Below, piece by piece: positions 35,593 through 48,437 of a stretch of DNA of 64,000 bases; the first letter of the stretch is position 1, and the number at the start of each line of letters is the position of its first letter. The DNA lies in contig OZ038423.1 of assembly GCA_964036155.1 (NCBI GenBank), positions 46,515,249-46,579,248 on the forward strand. The letters are read 5' to 3'. The notes beneath the pieces were generated by a model, which was given only the letters and a program-made list of their open reading frames with translations, was not told the origin of the DNA and searched no databases. The position numbers and the translations under genes are program-made. The stretch comes from Diploscapter coronatus. Its lineage: Eukaryota > Nematoda > Chromadorea > Rhabditida > Rhabditidae.

Positions 35593-38500
35593 AGCACTGG
35601 GTGGGTTTATATCTTGGAATTTTCGTTTTGCTTCAAAAACGGACGAATTTTCCTAGTTATTAACATTTTTTGACATAAGATTTTCTATTGATTTTCCTGT
35701 AGATATTTCAATTCAGATTCTATAACTTTGACACACGGGTTACATTGACTTGGCATTTTTGTGAATCCCACCAAAAATTTCACTTATCATTGATAGTCGT
35801 GAAACGGAGTCTTTCTTCAATAGAAATATATATATATTTTTTTTGACTGAAATAAACGTATTTTTGAAGGTGTACAACATTTAACCAAAAAAACGAGAAA
35901 ACAAAGAGGCGTTGTTTAATCTGAACAAATAAGGACAAAGAAAGAAAGGGAGGGAAAACCTTCAGCTGGCAATAAGCAATAACGTCTGTTCTGACAGTCA
36001 CAGCTCTAGTTCTCTGGACTCTCTATTAATCTCTTACTATTTCTTTTTCTTTCTCGTTACCTTGCACCAGGTCACCTGTCTGTTTCTATGTCCTTCTATC
36101 CTGTCTATTCATCCTCATCTTTCAGATATATTAATCTATGCCCGTCTTTCATATTAATAACACCCACAAAATTTCCTATTTTCTGATTTAATCTTCAAGG
36201 AAACATAAATTTTCATCTTAGGATGTATTCTTCAAAGGTTTCACTTTTCTTCTAAAAAACGAAGACGTTTCAAGGTTTTATTGAATTTCACAAATTTTGA
36301 GAAGACTGATAAGATCTGCATTAAGCATGCACAATTTCGAGAAGAAATGGGATCAAAATTTGAGAATAGAGGAAGAGCATCATGCCTGAAACTGCTCAAA
36401 CTTGCCTTATATAGTTTCTTTTATGTCTATTTCAGTTTATATTCAATTTTTAGGTCAAAATGTTCCTTATTTCAAGTTTTAAAATAATTGTCGAGAAAGT
36501 CAAGCTATAATTGCAATATTTCATGCCTCTCAATGGCAAATTCATCATTCCACTCGTTTTTCATTCACATTTCTTTGCTTTCTTCGAATAACTCGTCTGA
36601 CCAGTCTATCTTTTCTTCTTTTCGTTGCACGACCGTCCACACTCTTCCTTTCAAAGCATTCACAGCAAAGCCTTCCTGTCATCATTTCTTTCAAACGCAT
36701 CTTTTCCAATTCCAAACTTACGCACTTTCCTTAATGATTCGACCTCGTAAAATTAGTATAATTCAGCCTTTTATAAAAAATGAATTCTACAAAAGAAAAA
36801 TGTACTTCATCCTTAAAAATCCTAATCTGTTTCCAATTTGTGCCGAGCAAAGACTCAGCTTTACTCCTTACACTTTGCGATCTCACAAATCTCCTCGTCC
36901 TATGTCCTTTGAGGTATCGGATTTCAAATATCCCAACTTCTAAAATACACTTCTTTCTTTTTTCCTTTCCAATAAAATGCGCAACTTTTCTGATGGTGAT
37001 TAATAGTCTACCAAGATACTTCAAAAGTTTCTAAATGCATAAATCTCATCAAATTGTGCAGTGCTATTTTATTAATGCTTTTCTATGACTTGTAAAATGT
37101 GCTTCCTCTTTTTCTGTTCTCTTTGCCTTTTCTGTCGTTTCTATCAATCGATATATTTCCCTTCTATGAGTCGTGTAGTTCATTGTTTTCTTTTTCTCTC
37201 TTTCCATATTTGTCATTCTCTCTCGCAGCGATAAGCCCTAAAATATTCATTTTACGTCCGCCATTCCCCGTTTATGATATGATACGATTTCATTTAAACG
37301 CAGTTCCTTTTCCAAGGATGTCGCCATTATTGAATGTTGGCAAATGAACTTGCCTTATCTAATTTGCTAGACTATCCTTCACATTTGGGATCTGATTAGA
37401 GGGGGTGGGGATATATGAGATCCCTTAGCTTTTTCCCTCACTACAGTCGGTCATCTGGTCAGAAGAACTATCCTTTTCTCTTTTCCTTTCTTTTCTCCGT
37501 CTTCGATGTTTTTGCTGTTGTTCATTCCGTCATTTCGTTCATCCTCCTCACCTCACGCCTTCTTTCCCTTTCTAAATCCTCTCTTTCCATTCATTATATT
37601 CCTTTTTCTCGCTCTTTAAATCCCCTGATTTTGCGTTATATTTCCTCATCTCCATATTGACATTTGCGATTCAAAAAATCAAATATGAAATTCACTTTAA
37701 ACCAATAGAAACGAGGATTTTGCATCGATATCTCGTATTGAAATTCCCGTTTCGGTTGTGTTTCAGTTTGGAATGCTTTCGAACCTCTCACTTTCTCTCA
37801 CATAGCCTGTTTGTGTTGAGTTTTTTCTTTTTGAAATTTTTCGTGAATCTCCCATGAAAGAGTTCAAATTCAAATCACCTGCTGCTGCTGCTATACCGCT
37901 GAGCAAATTTTCACATTTCAGTTTTCATACAATTTCCTGTCTGAAATATCGATATCACTCAACGTCTGGCAAATATTCCCATTTGTTAAAAGTTCCAGTA
38001 AAGTTTGTTTTTATTAAAAAAAATACCATTTGAGCACATTTTAAAATATTTCTAATATTTCCCACAAAATAAGGGTCTTCGTTTTTGAAGGGAAATCCGG
38101 GATAAGAGGGTCGTTTGCTTGGAACTTTGAGAAGAGGCTTCAAATGAACCGCAGTCCACTTCTGAATACTAAAATGGGGAAGAAAAGGGGGTTTTTGAAG
38201 TGAAATCTCCTAGATGCCCACATTTCAGTGTGTTTCCTGACAACGCGCTACATCTCATTTCCACATTTCAGCATATTTCCACTAAGGCAACCTTTCTAAT
38301 TACGATTTCAGCTCGTTAACCAACTCTCGTATCATGATTTGTAATTGCCTATAAAAAAAATTCCCCCCAGACCAATTACGATTATCTCTGCACATTTTTG
38401 TACGTTCTCACATACAAAGATCGGCATCACATAAAATTTCACATTGATCGAGAATGAGAAAACTGAAAATGGGAATTTTTATAGATACTTATATTTTCTA

Positions 38501-38724
38501 TACACCTGCACACACGAATATTATTCGGTTTTATCGTAAATTTTCAAATAGAGACCCCTACCTTCTATTTTACTTGTTCCTAGATTGTCAAATTGCAATT
38601 ATCTCAAATTTTCAAAATATCGAGCCATTTTTATGTGCTCTTAACGTGAAATTCGAACTATAAATCTCTTTATTCCATACGAAGTTCTCTGTTTCAGAAA
38701 TCCCCGAATGGTGGCTCTAACAAC
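35593..38724. other. Gene-poor region between calpain and hexosaminidase D
   Basis: About 3.1 kb without supported coding sequence. It has (TA)n at about 35826-35836, extended pyrimidine-rich tracts (36030-36120, 37095-37660) and a (CTG)n run at about 37880. It must contain the calpain 3' UTR and the promoter of the hexosaminidase D gene; the acceptor at 38697 marks the start of the latter's coding exon. Confidence 0.5.
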
Positions 38725-41700
38725 ATGAGTCTGATTCGAATGCTGCGTCGGCGCGGCATGGGCTACATCATCAAGGTACGAACGAAATGGTGCTTATCAA
38801 ATCAAGTCCAACAATATATTCAAGGGCGCCATTATCGTGTGCTTCGTCATTTTCCTGGTCAACATCACTAGTTCTTATCCTAAAGGCAGTCCCTTGATAC
38901 TGCAACATCAAATTGATGTAAGTCTTATAGTTTTGTTTTCTAAATCTAAAAATCTCGTCCTCTGGACTTCTATTGTTGTTGTATAAGTTTTATGATAAAA
39001 CGCACCTTTTCCCCCACACAAGTATACACCTATTGCTCCATTCACAAATGTGATGCAGTCATAGTTTTGATGCATTTGCAGAATGCACCTCCTGTAGTTC
39101 ACCAGAATGTAGCCGAAAATTTTCACGAGGTATGCGATTGTTTAATCAGGGCTGGTTTGAAGTCTAGCTTAGTTTTTTGTTTGTTTTTTTTAACTATTGA
39201 AGTTCCGACTTCCATTCAGCTTTGAATAGGGCGGTCAAAGACTAAAATTTAAAAAAAGAAGAAAAACTCAAAGTCAAAGACAAAACTTTGTCCAGCCCTG
39301 GCTCTGATTTGCATGAAATGAATGGTTTCCAACTTGCATTGTGATTTTCGTTAAGCCGCCGTTTGCGCAGCCACAAAACCAGGAACATCATGAAGATCAG
39401 CCCGAACCCCAGAAGCTAGTCGATAAAGCGCAACCCAGAAAGGTCGAACCTATCCTAGGCCAAGACGACGTACATAATCCTGAATCTGAAACCCAAGCAC
39501 TGCAACAGCCTGTAAGAATCAAGTATCCCTCTGTGTGCACAACTTCTAATTTAAGTTCTTATAATTTAAGCCATGTGTTGAATTTAGGTAAACAAAAACC
39601 CGGCTGTCGATACGAAATATGAAAGTGTTCAAATGAAGACCCCAAGAACTGAGGATGAAAAACTTGCGACTCAACTTAAATACACTGCTCAAGCGCCTGC
39701 GACTAAAGCTAACCGAAAGGTTGAAATTTAGCCGCTTTAATTCAATTAGTCTTTCAATTGCAGGGGGCATTCTATGAGAATATCTTCGTACACTTTGATT
39801 TGAAAGGAGCCCCACCGAGAATTAGTTATTTCGTTAATTTGCTAAAGCTCGTGGCTAATTCTGGTGCTACAGGTATGGTGTCATAATTTAGATTTTAATT
39901 TAATGTTTAACAACTAAGGAATTCTACTGGAATGGGAGGAGATGTTCCCTTGGAAGGGGAAATTAGAGCAATTCAAATCTACCGATGCCTATAATAATGA
40001 AGAAGTTAAAGAGATATTGGATACCGCTAAGTAATCTTAATTTAAATTTGATTTTTACATGAGTATATTCAGAAACTTGGGTCTAACCATAGTACCGTTA
40101 GTGCAGACGTTCGGTCATTTGGAGTGGATCTTGAAATTTGAAGAGATGAGAAAATACCGAGAAAACGATGCCTATCCTCAGGTATAAATTCTAACTTAGT
40201 TAAAATCTATTTCATAGCTTAGGTGATATGTTTGGGAGATGATGAAGGGTTGGAATATGTACGAGAGGCGCTCAGACAAGTTATCGAGGTTCACAAGGAC
40301 TATGGCCTTCCGTTCTTCCATATCGGAGCTGATGAAGCTTTCGAGGTAGATTTCTAAATCTATAACCCAAGTTTAAATTTAACTCAAGTTCGGAGTCTGC
40401 GAAAAATCCCGAGCGTGGATCCGTCAGAACGCGTCGGAGGGCGGGAAACAAACCCTGGCGTTGAATCACTTGAAAGTCACCGCAGAATTTGTGAAGAGCC
40501 TAACCGGCCAGGAAACGACCGTTTTGGCTTGGCATGATATGTTGAAGGGTAAGTGTTCAAGAACTACTCAAATATCCAATCTTGATAGGAAAAATGGCTC
40601 ACTCCCTCAAATATTTCATGAAGATCAACTTTCTTTCCAGACTTCCAAAGCCAGTTGATCAAGAAACTGAAACTCGGCACTCTGGTGGAGCCGGTGGTGT
40701 GGGACTACTCTGAGAACATCGTCACAATGCCGGATTATTCATTTTCCGTCCTGGCGGAAAACTTCCCGACAATATGGGCTTCGTCTGCATATAAGGGCGC
40801 GAATTTTCCTGGGGCCAAATACATCGATATTCGACACTACGAGACGAACAATCGGGCCTGGGTCACTACCAAATCGGTTAGATTTGTTATTTCAAATTTA
40901 AAATGAAATTTAAAATTTCAGACCCAACAGCGAAAGTTCTCTAAGTTCCAGGGTATCATTATTACCGGATGGCAAAGGTATTTTAATATCTAGAAGAGGT
41001 AAATGAAAGTAAATTTCAAGATACGACCATCTTGCCGGTCTTTGCGAGATTTTGCCTATGGGCACACCATCCATGGTTCTCCAGGTGCAAATCGCTCTTC
41101 AGGCCCCGAACCTGGACATGAATGCCTATAGAGCGGCTGCGGCAAGGGTATTGCAATGTGAAAGAGACGCCTTCTCGGTCAACCAATTAAATCTTATCAA
41201 TAACAGATGTGGATTTCATGGTGGGTCTTATACAAAGTAGAAAGTTCAATCAAACGAAACCCTTTGGAAAAGCTCCACTGAACAAAGGATTACCTTTCAT
41301 GTCTTATCTTATAAATATGCCCAAGTCCCGTAAAATAAAAGATCCTCTATAATCCTATAATAGAAATTCGCTAAAATAATAGCGGAAATCCGAACATGAT
41401 GGAATTATTTTGACATTAAAAACTATGATGCGATTTGTATAATAGTTTAAATTCAGGGTTCACGGTATATTCCTACTTCCAAGGCCATATAAAGGGCTTG
41501 TGGGCTCGTTTAGAAGAAGAATTAGAAGGCAACCACCATATTCAAGGCTGGGGAAGTCGATATAGTCGCAGACACAATGTCACTCAGAATTGGTATATAG
41601 TGTAAATGATCAAATTAATACAAATTATTAAATTCAGGTATATTTCTTCAATAATGAGCACAGTTGACAGTCTGTTGGCTCAGGCTGATAGCGCTGAAAA

Positions 41701-41928
41701 CCAATTAAGGTTTAAATTTTGAAACATGGAAAATTTTAATTTACATAGTTTAGAGAGCACATGAAGCCACTATTCTTCGATAATACGATCGACGAGTTCT
41801 TGTTTCTAACTACTCGACCTTTTTCTGATCGACTTCGGGCCCTGAAACAGGATATGGAAAGGCTTAGAGGCCTTAGAACATTCCCTAAAAGACACTTCCC
41901 TATTAGCAAAGATCCTACCGAACTTTAA
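38725..41928 (+). CDS. GH20 beta-N-acetylhexosaminidase D-like enzyme, membrane anchored
   Basis: Exons: 38725-38775, 38825-38917, 39082-39129, 39356-39511, 39588-39719, 39764-39872, 39919-40030, 40073-40181, 40223-40345, 40389-40548, 40641-40876, 40922-40977, 41021-41220, 41457-41592, 41638-41709, 41754-41928; 655 residues. A basic start (LIRMLRRRG) and the segment GAIIVCFVIFLVNI (residues 18-31) suggest a type II anchor. A Pro/Glu/Gln-rich stem follows (exons 3-5). The catalytic barrel begins IFVHFDLKGAPP and has ILLEWEDMFPW, PLVQTFGHLEWILK, the GH20 acid/polarising pair in HIGADEAFE (about 40310-40345), VLAWHDML, PVVWDYSE and ITGWQRYDHL, as in hexosaminidase D. It should remove terminal GlcNAc or GalNAc from glycans in the secretory pathway or outside the cell. 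A short upstream ATG (38709) is followed by a stop, leaving a minimal uORF. Many introns use AAG acceptors. Confidence 0.92.
39147..39300. mobile_element. Possible hAT-like MITE in intron 3 of the hexosaminidase D gene
   Basis: The ends CAGGGCTGG and CCAGCCCTG are inverted and of the hAT type, the same first eight bases as the element at 52727. The repeat does not extend far inward and I see no 8-bp target duplication, so this may be an old or truncated copy. Confidence 0.4.
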
Positions 41929-42989
41929 TATTCGGGTCTAAAATCACTTTAATTTAGCAAGACAGCCAAACTCTTTCTGCCATTTATTTAGAATCCGCAA
42001 GTTCCGTCCACTTTGTGAAGCAGAAATTGGTCTCACTTTTTGTCTCGCGTTAATTAGGCAATCTCGCGGAAAATTTTCCTCAACAAATGTTAAAATATGC
42101 TTATGGGCGAACGATTTGCACCATTGAAAGGCTGTAAAAATCAGTCCAGAACTTTTCTGAAACCATTGAAAATTAGTCGTCGACGAAATTTCGAGAAAAA
42201 CCTATTTTTGATACTCCATGGAGGTTCCACTCGAAAGCACCTAGTATATTCTTGTAGATCTGAATATGCTGCATATTTTAGGACAAAGCAAATTCAGAAT
42301 GACGACAACGTTTTTAAAGTCGCTATTTTCAAAAGTACGAAATGCACAACTGTTGATAGAAGTGTCAGTTTGAAAAAGAAAAACTGTTCAATTCTTTCCA
42401 GAACAAGCTTGATTTAATGGTGTAGGTTTTAAGACGCTCTCTTCAATTTCGCAAAATCACCTGCGGGGGTCCTACATTTATTTTCATAGGCAGTTTCCTC
42501 ATTTATTTATGGGTATACCTAATTTTAGCCGTACCAAGTGTAAATATTAGATACTAATTATAGAAACTTAGGCAGCTATATTTGAATTTGAATTGTAAAA
42601 ATAGTCGAGAATAATGTGAATGTGTTAGGCTCATAACATTTATGAAAAGCCTTATCTATATTCGGGAAAAATCTAGCGACTTTGTTTTCTAATTTGGTCA
42701 ACTTTAAGCTGTGATCATTGTCAAACCGAGGGTTATTAATAATGGCTACCAAAACTAATACTATTGATTTTAAAAATCAATCTATACCAAAATATCATCA
42801 TTATCATTACACTATCTGTAAATTGCCGGGTTTATTTATGAACGATATATAGTCAAAACACACACAAAATCAAATAAATTGATAAAATATTTATGATAAA
42901 TATTGCAATTTACAAATAAATGCCAAAATTCGAATTTTGTATAGATAAAACCCGAAATATATGGGAAACAAAATAATAGAATACATAAC
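41929..42989. other. Convergent spacer between hexosaminidase D and CPT1 genes
   Basis: AT-rich, no exon supported; the frame 42097-42417 lacks family features. It should include the hexosaminidase 3' UTR and the distal 3' UTR of CPT1 (a minus-strand AATAAA at 42831-42836). Confidence 0.5.
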
Positions 42990-43103
42990 TAGGGTCCCCA
43001 AGTTCCGTCCTCTTGCAAAAGTTCGTTTTTGGTAGAAATGTGGTAGTTTGAAACCAAAAATTTGTCCCGAACACCAATTTCGCATACCTACTTGGGGACC
43101 CTA
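42990..43103. mobile_element. hAT-like MITE (114 bp) in the CPT1 3' UTR
   Basis: Inverted termini TAGGGTCCCCAAGT at both ends (14 bp). Flanking 8-mers are TACATAAC (42982-42989) and TACATAAT (43104-43111), a target duplication with one mismatch. The right duplication ends 7 nt from the CPT1 stop codon at 43118-43120. Confidence 0.75.
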
Positions 43104-43117
43104 TACATAATGTAACT

Positions 43118-46100
43118 TTATTTTCGAGGAATTTCAAATAGTTCGGCCATTTCTTTAACGGCATCTATGAAATGTTGTTTGAATCGGGATGAATCCGTAT
43201 TTTCCGCTGATTTGTAGCTAGTGATGTGAGCGATGATTGAATGGTTGCCCCCGAAACGATAGCAAACTCCTAGAATTAGCATAAATTTTGGAAAATGTAA
43301 TACTCTTACCATATCCTTTATGGGCTACCGCTCCAAAACACGCTCCAAGCCAGGTCCTTTCCTTATGCTTATCTTCATCCACTTGATTCGTCACGTTTGG
43401 AACGCAACTTGTGGAAAGAAGCCATGGTTGACTGATGTAGTGTTCTAAATATATATATATATATATATTTTAATTGGAATTTTAACAATTACCTAAAAAT
43501 GGAGAAGACACTCCCATTCCCTTGCTCATAACATATAAAACGAATAAATGTCTGTCGATTCCATCCCCTAGCATTATTTCCTTGTTGCGATTGACATGAT
43601 TAACCGCAGCTTTCTTTAAAGCGTCGATTTTCTCTTGGCGCTGAAAATCACACATTTTCGAAGTTTATGCTAATTTCTTACAGTAGCATTTTCATTGAGC
43701 ATCGCATAGACGAAATTCACTGAGTACTGAGAAACCGTTCTCAGAGTTTCTGTACGAGAATCACGGAAAAATCTAACGGAAGCGGGCTCGTAGGTCAAGA
43801 CGAACTTCCCTTGATCCTAAAGTAATTAAACAAAATAATTAAAAATAATTGAGGATATTTAATTACTCTATAATTAGCTAGTTGTATTGCCATTTGGATG
43901 AATGCATCTGGAGACACTCCACATTTCTTTATTAGACCTTTGCCGAATTCGCTAAATTGTATTTTTTCTAAAATAAATTTTTTAAATCTTACGTGAAAAT
44001 TAGTGCTGCCAGATCCAAATCATCCTTTTGCTTCAAATGAGCTTCATAGCATCTGTCGATTTCGGAGGCCATCTGAAAATTAAACTAAATTAAGTTAGGA
44101 AAAAATGAAAACCTCATCATTAACATCGAATTCTAACTCCCTCGACAGTTTTAATTTATTCTTTTCAGATTCATTAATTTTCTCGATTTGTTTCTGCTCT
44201 TCAATCGGGGGGTATTCCAGATATTCGGTGTCCAGAAATACGAAGTTTTCCAAAATATGATCGAACTCAGCCCCGTCCGCTATCGAATGTTCGGTGGTTC
44301 CTCCGGCCTAAATTAATTCAATTTTAAATTCACCCTTATATTTTAAAATATTCTAACAGTAGTTTTTATTTTATAACTATATATGACTCTAACCCTGGCG
44401 TTCTGCGAAATGACATAGTTGAGACTCTTGTCGACCCATCGGTTCGTTCCGTCTCCGGTCAACATGTTCAGAAGGAAATGTGATAATTTTTCCGGTTTCT
44501 GCGAATCATGCCCGTAATCCTCTTTGTCCAGCGATATGAAGATCACTGCTGCTTCGATTTCTGAAACCGAGTTGAAAGCTATTTTAAATTTAGCGCTAAT
44601 TTAACAACGATTCTAACGTGCTGATCCCAACTAAAAATTAACGCAAATATTATTTTTTTCTTATGAATTTGATACCTGCCAGAGCCCTCTTATTAATCTC
44701 ATTTTCCAAGAAGAATTTCTTCCTATTTCTGGCCCACTGATCTCTGAAACTCAAATTTTAGCTGAGGATTTCACGAGAGAAATACCGCTTATCGTGGGTC
44801 AGAGCTGGGATTTTCCCTCTAGCATCTTCAATTGGTGTCAATCCTCTGTTTAGTAGTTCATAGAAGATCCTAAATTTCAGAATACTTTCAGAAATGTTTG
44901 AAATAGGTATATTTACTTAGATAAGTCATCAATTGAGTAGAGCATATTGTTTTCATCGCACATGTCGACTCGATACAATCTGCCTTCGAACGCGACAATC
45001 ACGTATTTGGAAATGCCGTAATCATCCCGATAGTCGATTTCCTCCCCGGGGATTCTCGTCACGGCGTACATATTTTGATAATGTCGCGAGCAGACTAGGC
45101 CTTCTCCGAGCTAAAATAAAAAGTAGATTCTATGAGAGTTTTTTTTAAAAAAATTAAATCTAATATTTAGAGATTGATGGTTAACTTAATTATAAATGCT
45201 AATATAGCTTGAGCTTCATAATGATAAAAGTAATAAAAATGATGATAAATTTAAATTTATCCTTATACATTTTAGATTTATTATGATATTTACTGGTTTA
45301 TACTGCTGTTTATCGATGGCTAAATGTGACATGTATTCAATATAAACGATATGCGCAGCCCTGTAAGCCCAGGTCGCTGGGGCGTCTTCGAACAAGTCCC
45401 CATGTCCCACACTGCTGTTAATCAGCAAGGGTGATCTAGATAATAGAAAAGTATACATTTAAAATGATCAAATATCCACCTTCCATACAGATACGCGTAT
45501 TTGACCCAGAATGAGGTGACATAATTATCCACCAAAAGGGAGTACAACTTGGTGTATCTCTGAATTCGCGGCCCTTCTTCTTTGAGAAACTGTTCTGCCT
45601 GCTCCTTGACAATGTTGTATTCGTCCTAAAATACGAAACTTAGAAATTACACAAATAATTCCGACCCTATTCATAGTATGTTCAATAGATTGGAGGTATT
45701 TTTCGACGGTATCCTCTAATTTAGGCACGGGCATTCGAGGTAGCAGTCTATCGCATGACTCTAATTGAGGTGGTGAAACGAAGCTGAGGAATTTTCGGAA
45801 TATCTAAATTTTTACTCGGTACATTTAATTAATAATTTATTTTTAGTTTTATATTTTTATAGCCTAGATGGTATTTTAATGGACAAAGTGCAGCTGGGAA
45901 TTGATAAGAAAAGACCAACTGCTACGCATCACATTTCATTCTTGATAAGATAATCTCGTAAAGAATAGCGCAAAGATGCTAAAGACTTTTCTAGTTATGT
46001 TTAAAATACTTACGCCCCAGATCTTCGTTTTCAATGACGGTTTCTTGGGATCTTCAAAGAGAAACCCTTTGTACGAGAAATAGACATAGCATAGAAGTTG

Positions 46101-46506
46101 TCTAACAATGAATACAGGAATATACGTTACACCAAATGATACAGCCAGAGTTTTGGCGATCTAATAATAATTTATAAATTATTTTTTAAATAATATAAAT
46201 TAAACCTCAAGATATTTATTGTCAAAAGATGGAATAGATTGCATGAGGAAATTGGTTGGAACTCGAATATTATAGGCTGTAATCGCAATTAGGGAACTTG
46301 AAAATACCGATGGTCTGAAGGGCCAGAGCCGATTTTCTATGCCGTTCTAAATTCTTTCTTGTAAAAAATTTAAAATTTAATCCTACAAAAGTCCGATAAG
46401 TCCATCGCTCGAATTTCGAAGGGAATTTTCTGGCCAAAGGGAATGGAGGACGCATTTTTTTGCTCGGTCCATGGCTTTGAGACTTACCATTCGACGCTAC
46501 AGTCAT
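43118..46506 (-). CDS. Carnitine O-palmitoyltransferase 1 (mitochondrial outer membrane)
   Basis: Exons in transcript order: 46506-46308, 46276-46206, 46160-46014, 45803-45666, 45625-45480, 45435-45294, 45110-44917, 44869-44786, 44743-44676, 44560-44394, 44307-44113, 44072-43993, 43951-43867, 43816-43682, 43640-43493, 43444-43310, 43269-43118; 761 residues. Family blocks: [69 protein letters not shown], catalytic His in [64 protein letters not shown] and [14 protein letters not shown] hydrophobic segment ([16 protein letters not shown]) fits a CPT1 transmembrane helix. It transfers long-chain acyl groups to carnitine, the entry step for mitochondrial beta-oxidation. The N-terminal malonyl-CoA-sensing region is diverged. 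The ATG is 5 nt after an ATTCAG site. Confidence 0.95.
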
Positions 46507-47632
46507 ATTACCTGAATATATTAATAGTATTTAAACAAGAGTATAAAACTCTCGGATAGAAAGAATGATTAAATAAATCGGGTATCAGTTAAATTATAGG
46601 AGAATTTAAATTCGAACAAAATGTTTAAGGAAAGTATGATACAAAATAATTTTGAATTAATTGTTAAAAATAGGCTGCTAGAGTCTGTTCGAATCAAGTA
46701 TGTGAGACTGATTCTCGTCTATCAGTGATTGCAGCCCGTATTTCATATCACCCATTTCCACTGATTTCTTCTCTCCTCTGCTCTCACAAGGGTGGCCTTG
46801 CGATGTCTCGGTCAGAAAAACGGAACTCGTTTGGAAAAAAGCCGATGGGGGAGAATGTGTACTTTGTCCGGTGAGCAATAGTATGCAGAAAATAAAGAGA
46901 TAAGAGGTATGGTTAAGGTATTTAATATTGGAAGATGGCATTGGCATAGGATTATTAATGATAAAGTATGTTTTAAGTTTAAATAGTGTTGGGCCAAAAC
47001 AAGTGATGAAGGTTTAAATTACTAAGTAAAGCGGCGGCTTAACCTTAGTAGAAATGGTAATACGAATGATTAAGATGAGATTTCGAAGATCTAATCTTGA
47101 CAGAAGGAACTAACCCCAATAAAATGATAACGTATCAGAGATTAAGTTTGAATTGGAAACTTAAGACCTAGTGTTAACGCTGAATTTGTTAGAGATTCAG
47201 ACTTGTAATTAATATATGACCCAAAAACAACTGATAAAATGCATGATTAAGAAGTAAAGAAGGAATTTAAGCTTGAAAGGAAAAAAGTAGGCCCCATTCC
47301 CTAAATAAGAGAGGATTTATCGACTAGCAAGGCGTGTCAGACTGCGGTCAAACTGAGAGTGAAGAGAGAAAAAGAAATAAAGAAAAGATAGAGACCCACT
47401 CTCATTAGAGGTCATTCAATTCACCTGCTAAACTCTGTAGAAAATCAAAAACGCGATCTATTTATTCCATTTTTTATCATATCAACAAAATAATTTAAAT
47501 AAAATCAAAAACTATAACCCAGAATTATGTATTTATATGAGAGACTGACAAATCACACACGTTTTGAAGGTTAAAATGAGTATATAGCTGAATTAAATTT
47601 AAAAAATCAACAAATTTAATCCTACTAAAAAG
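46507..47632. other. Intergenic region upstream of CPT1
   Basis: No supported exon. It contains the CPT1 promoter, with a 3' splice site at 46512 just before the start codon, and the 3' UTR of the 106-residue gene. The minus-strand frame 46678-46947 is AT/pyrimidine-driven. Confidence 0.5.
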
Positions 47633-48437
47633 TTAAAAGTAAAGAGGTCGGACGTTGTTGAATCGGTCACAATAACCGAAGCCTTGCACTGGCCTCACGG
47701 AGGGCGCAGAAGTAGATACTGCCATCTAAAAATCAATAATCACTACATAACTCATCTTAACTAGTTCGAAAACGTTAGCAATTAAAAATAGCTAGTAAAA
47801 ATTAGCAAATAGTTAGCCTGTTAATAAAAGTTGTACTCAAAAAAGAATAAAATTTATCACTATAAATTGATACAATTTAACATCTGTGGTTTGGTCTACA
47901 CTACTTTTTTATTACCATTGATAGAAATGGGCGGGGCCAAAGGGAAAGTTTGCAAAGCAAAGACAAACCTGTTGGGCTCGATCGAACAAAGACGCAGAGT
48001 ATCGTTGTACGCTCGCCAGGTTTGTGCCGTGCTTGGCCCCGCCCATTTTGGATCAAAGTCAGAGACAAAGTGATTAGTCTGATAAAATCACGCAATTAGT
48101 AATAAAAATATAAAATGCCTTACATGTTGTTTTTCTCCGGGCTGTTGAATGTTTTGTTGAATTTGTTTCTGGTCAACTTCCATGTTTGTGAATTGCAAAC
48201 TTCCAGAGCTCATAGGTTGTTGATGGGGCATGCGTTTGTCCTCGGATTGGGGGAACCTAGTTTAGATTGAAAATTTTTAAAATAAAATCGTAAATTTACA
48301 TTTTCTCATCCCTGTTCCTCTTGCACAGAGGGGCTTCAGCATCATTCGTCCACCCAGCGGCGCGTCTTTTAGCAGCTAAAATAAAATTTAAATTTAAAAA
48401 ATAGATAAAATTATTTACCATATAAATCTCGATCCAT
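47633..48437 (-). CDS. Unrecognised 106-residue protein, four small exons
   Basis: Exons in transcript order: 48437-48419, 48375-48300, 48256-48124, 47725-47633. All junctions are GT-AG and keep frame. The N-terminus MDRDLYAAKRRAAGW is basic and may be a nuclear or nucleic-acid-binding segment. The middle is rich in Gln, Met and charged residues (PHQQPMSSG, QKQIQQNIQQPGEKQ) and probably disordered. The C-terminus is aromatic and basic: VQGFGYCDRFNNVRPLYF. There is no membrane segment or signal peptide, and I recognise no family. A TTTTTCAG site 34 nt upstream of the ATG could accept a spliced leader. The last intron carries a short inverted-repeat element. The spliced frame is well supported; function is unknown. 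Confidence 0.6.
47920..48053. mobile_element. Short inverted-repeat (MITE-like) element in the last intron of the 106-residue gene
   Basis: ATGGGCGGGGCCAA at 47927-47940 is repeated inverted at 48033-48046, and the match extends outward as GAT..AAATGGG. A second shared block, ACAAACCTG, occurs inside both arms. The arms are markedly GC-rich for this region. No target duplication is clear. Confidence 0.55.
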
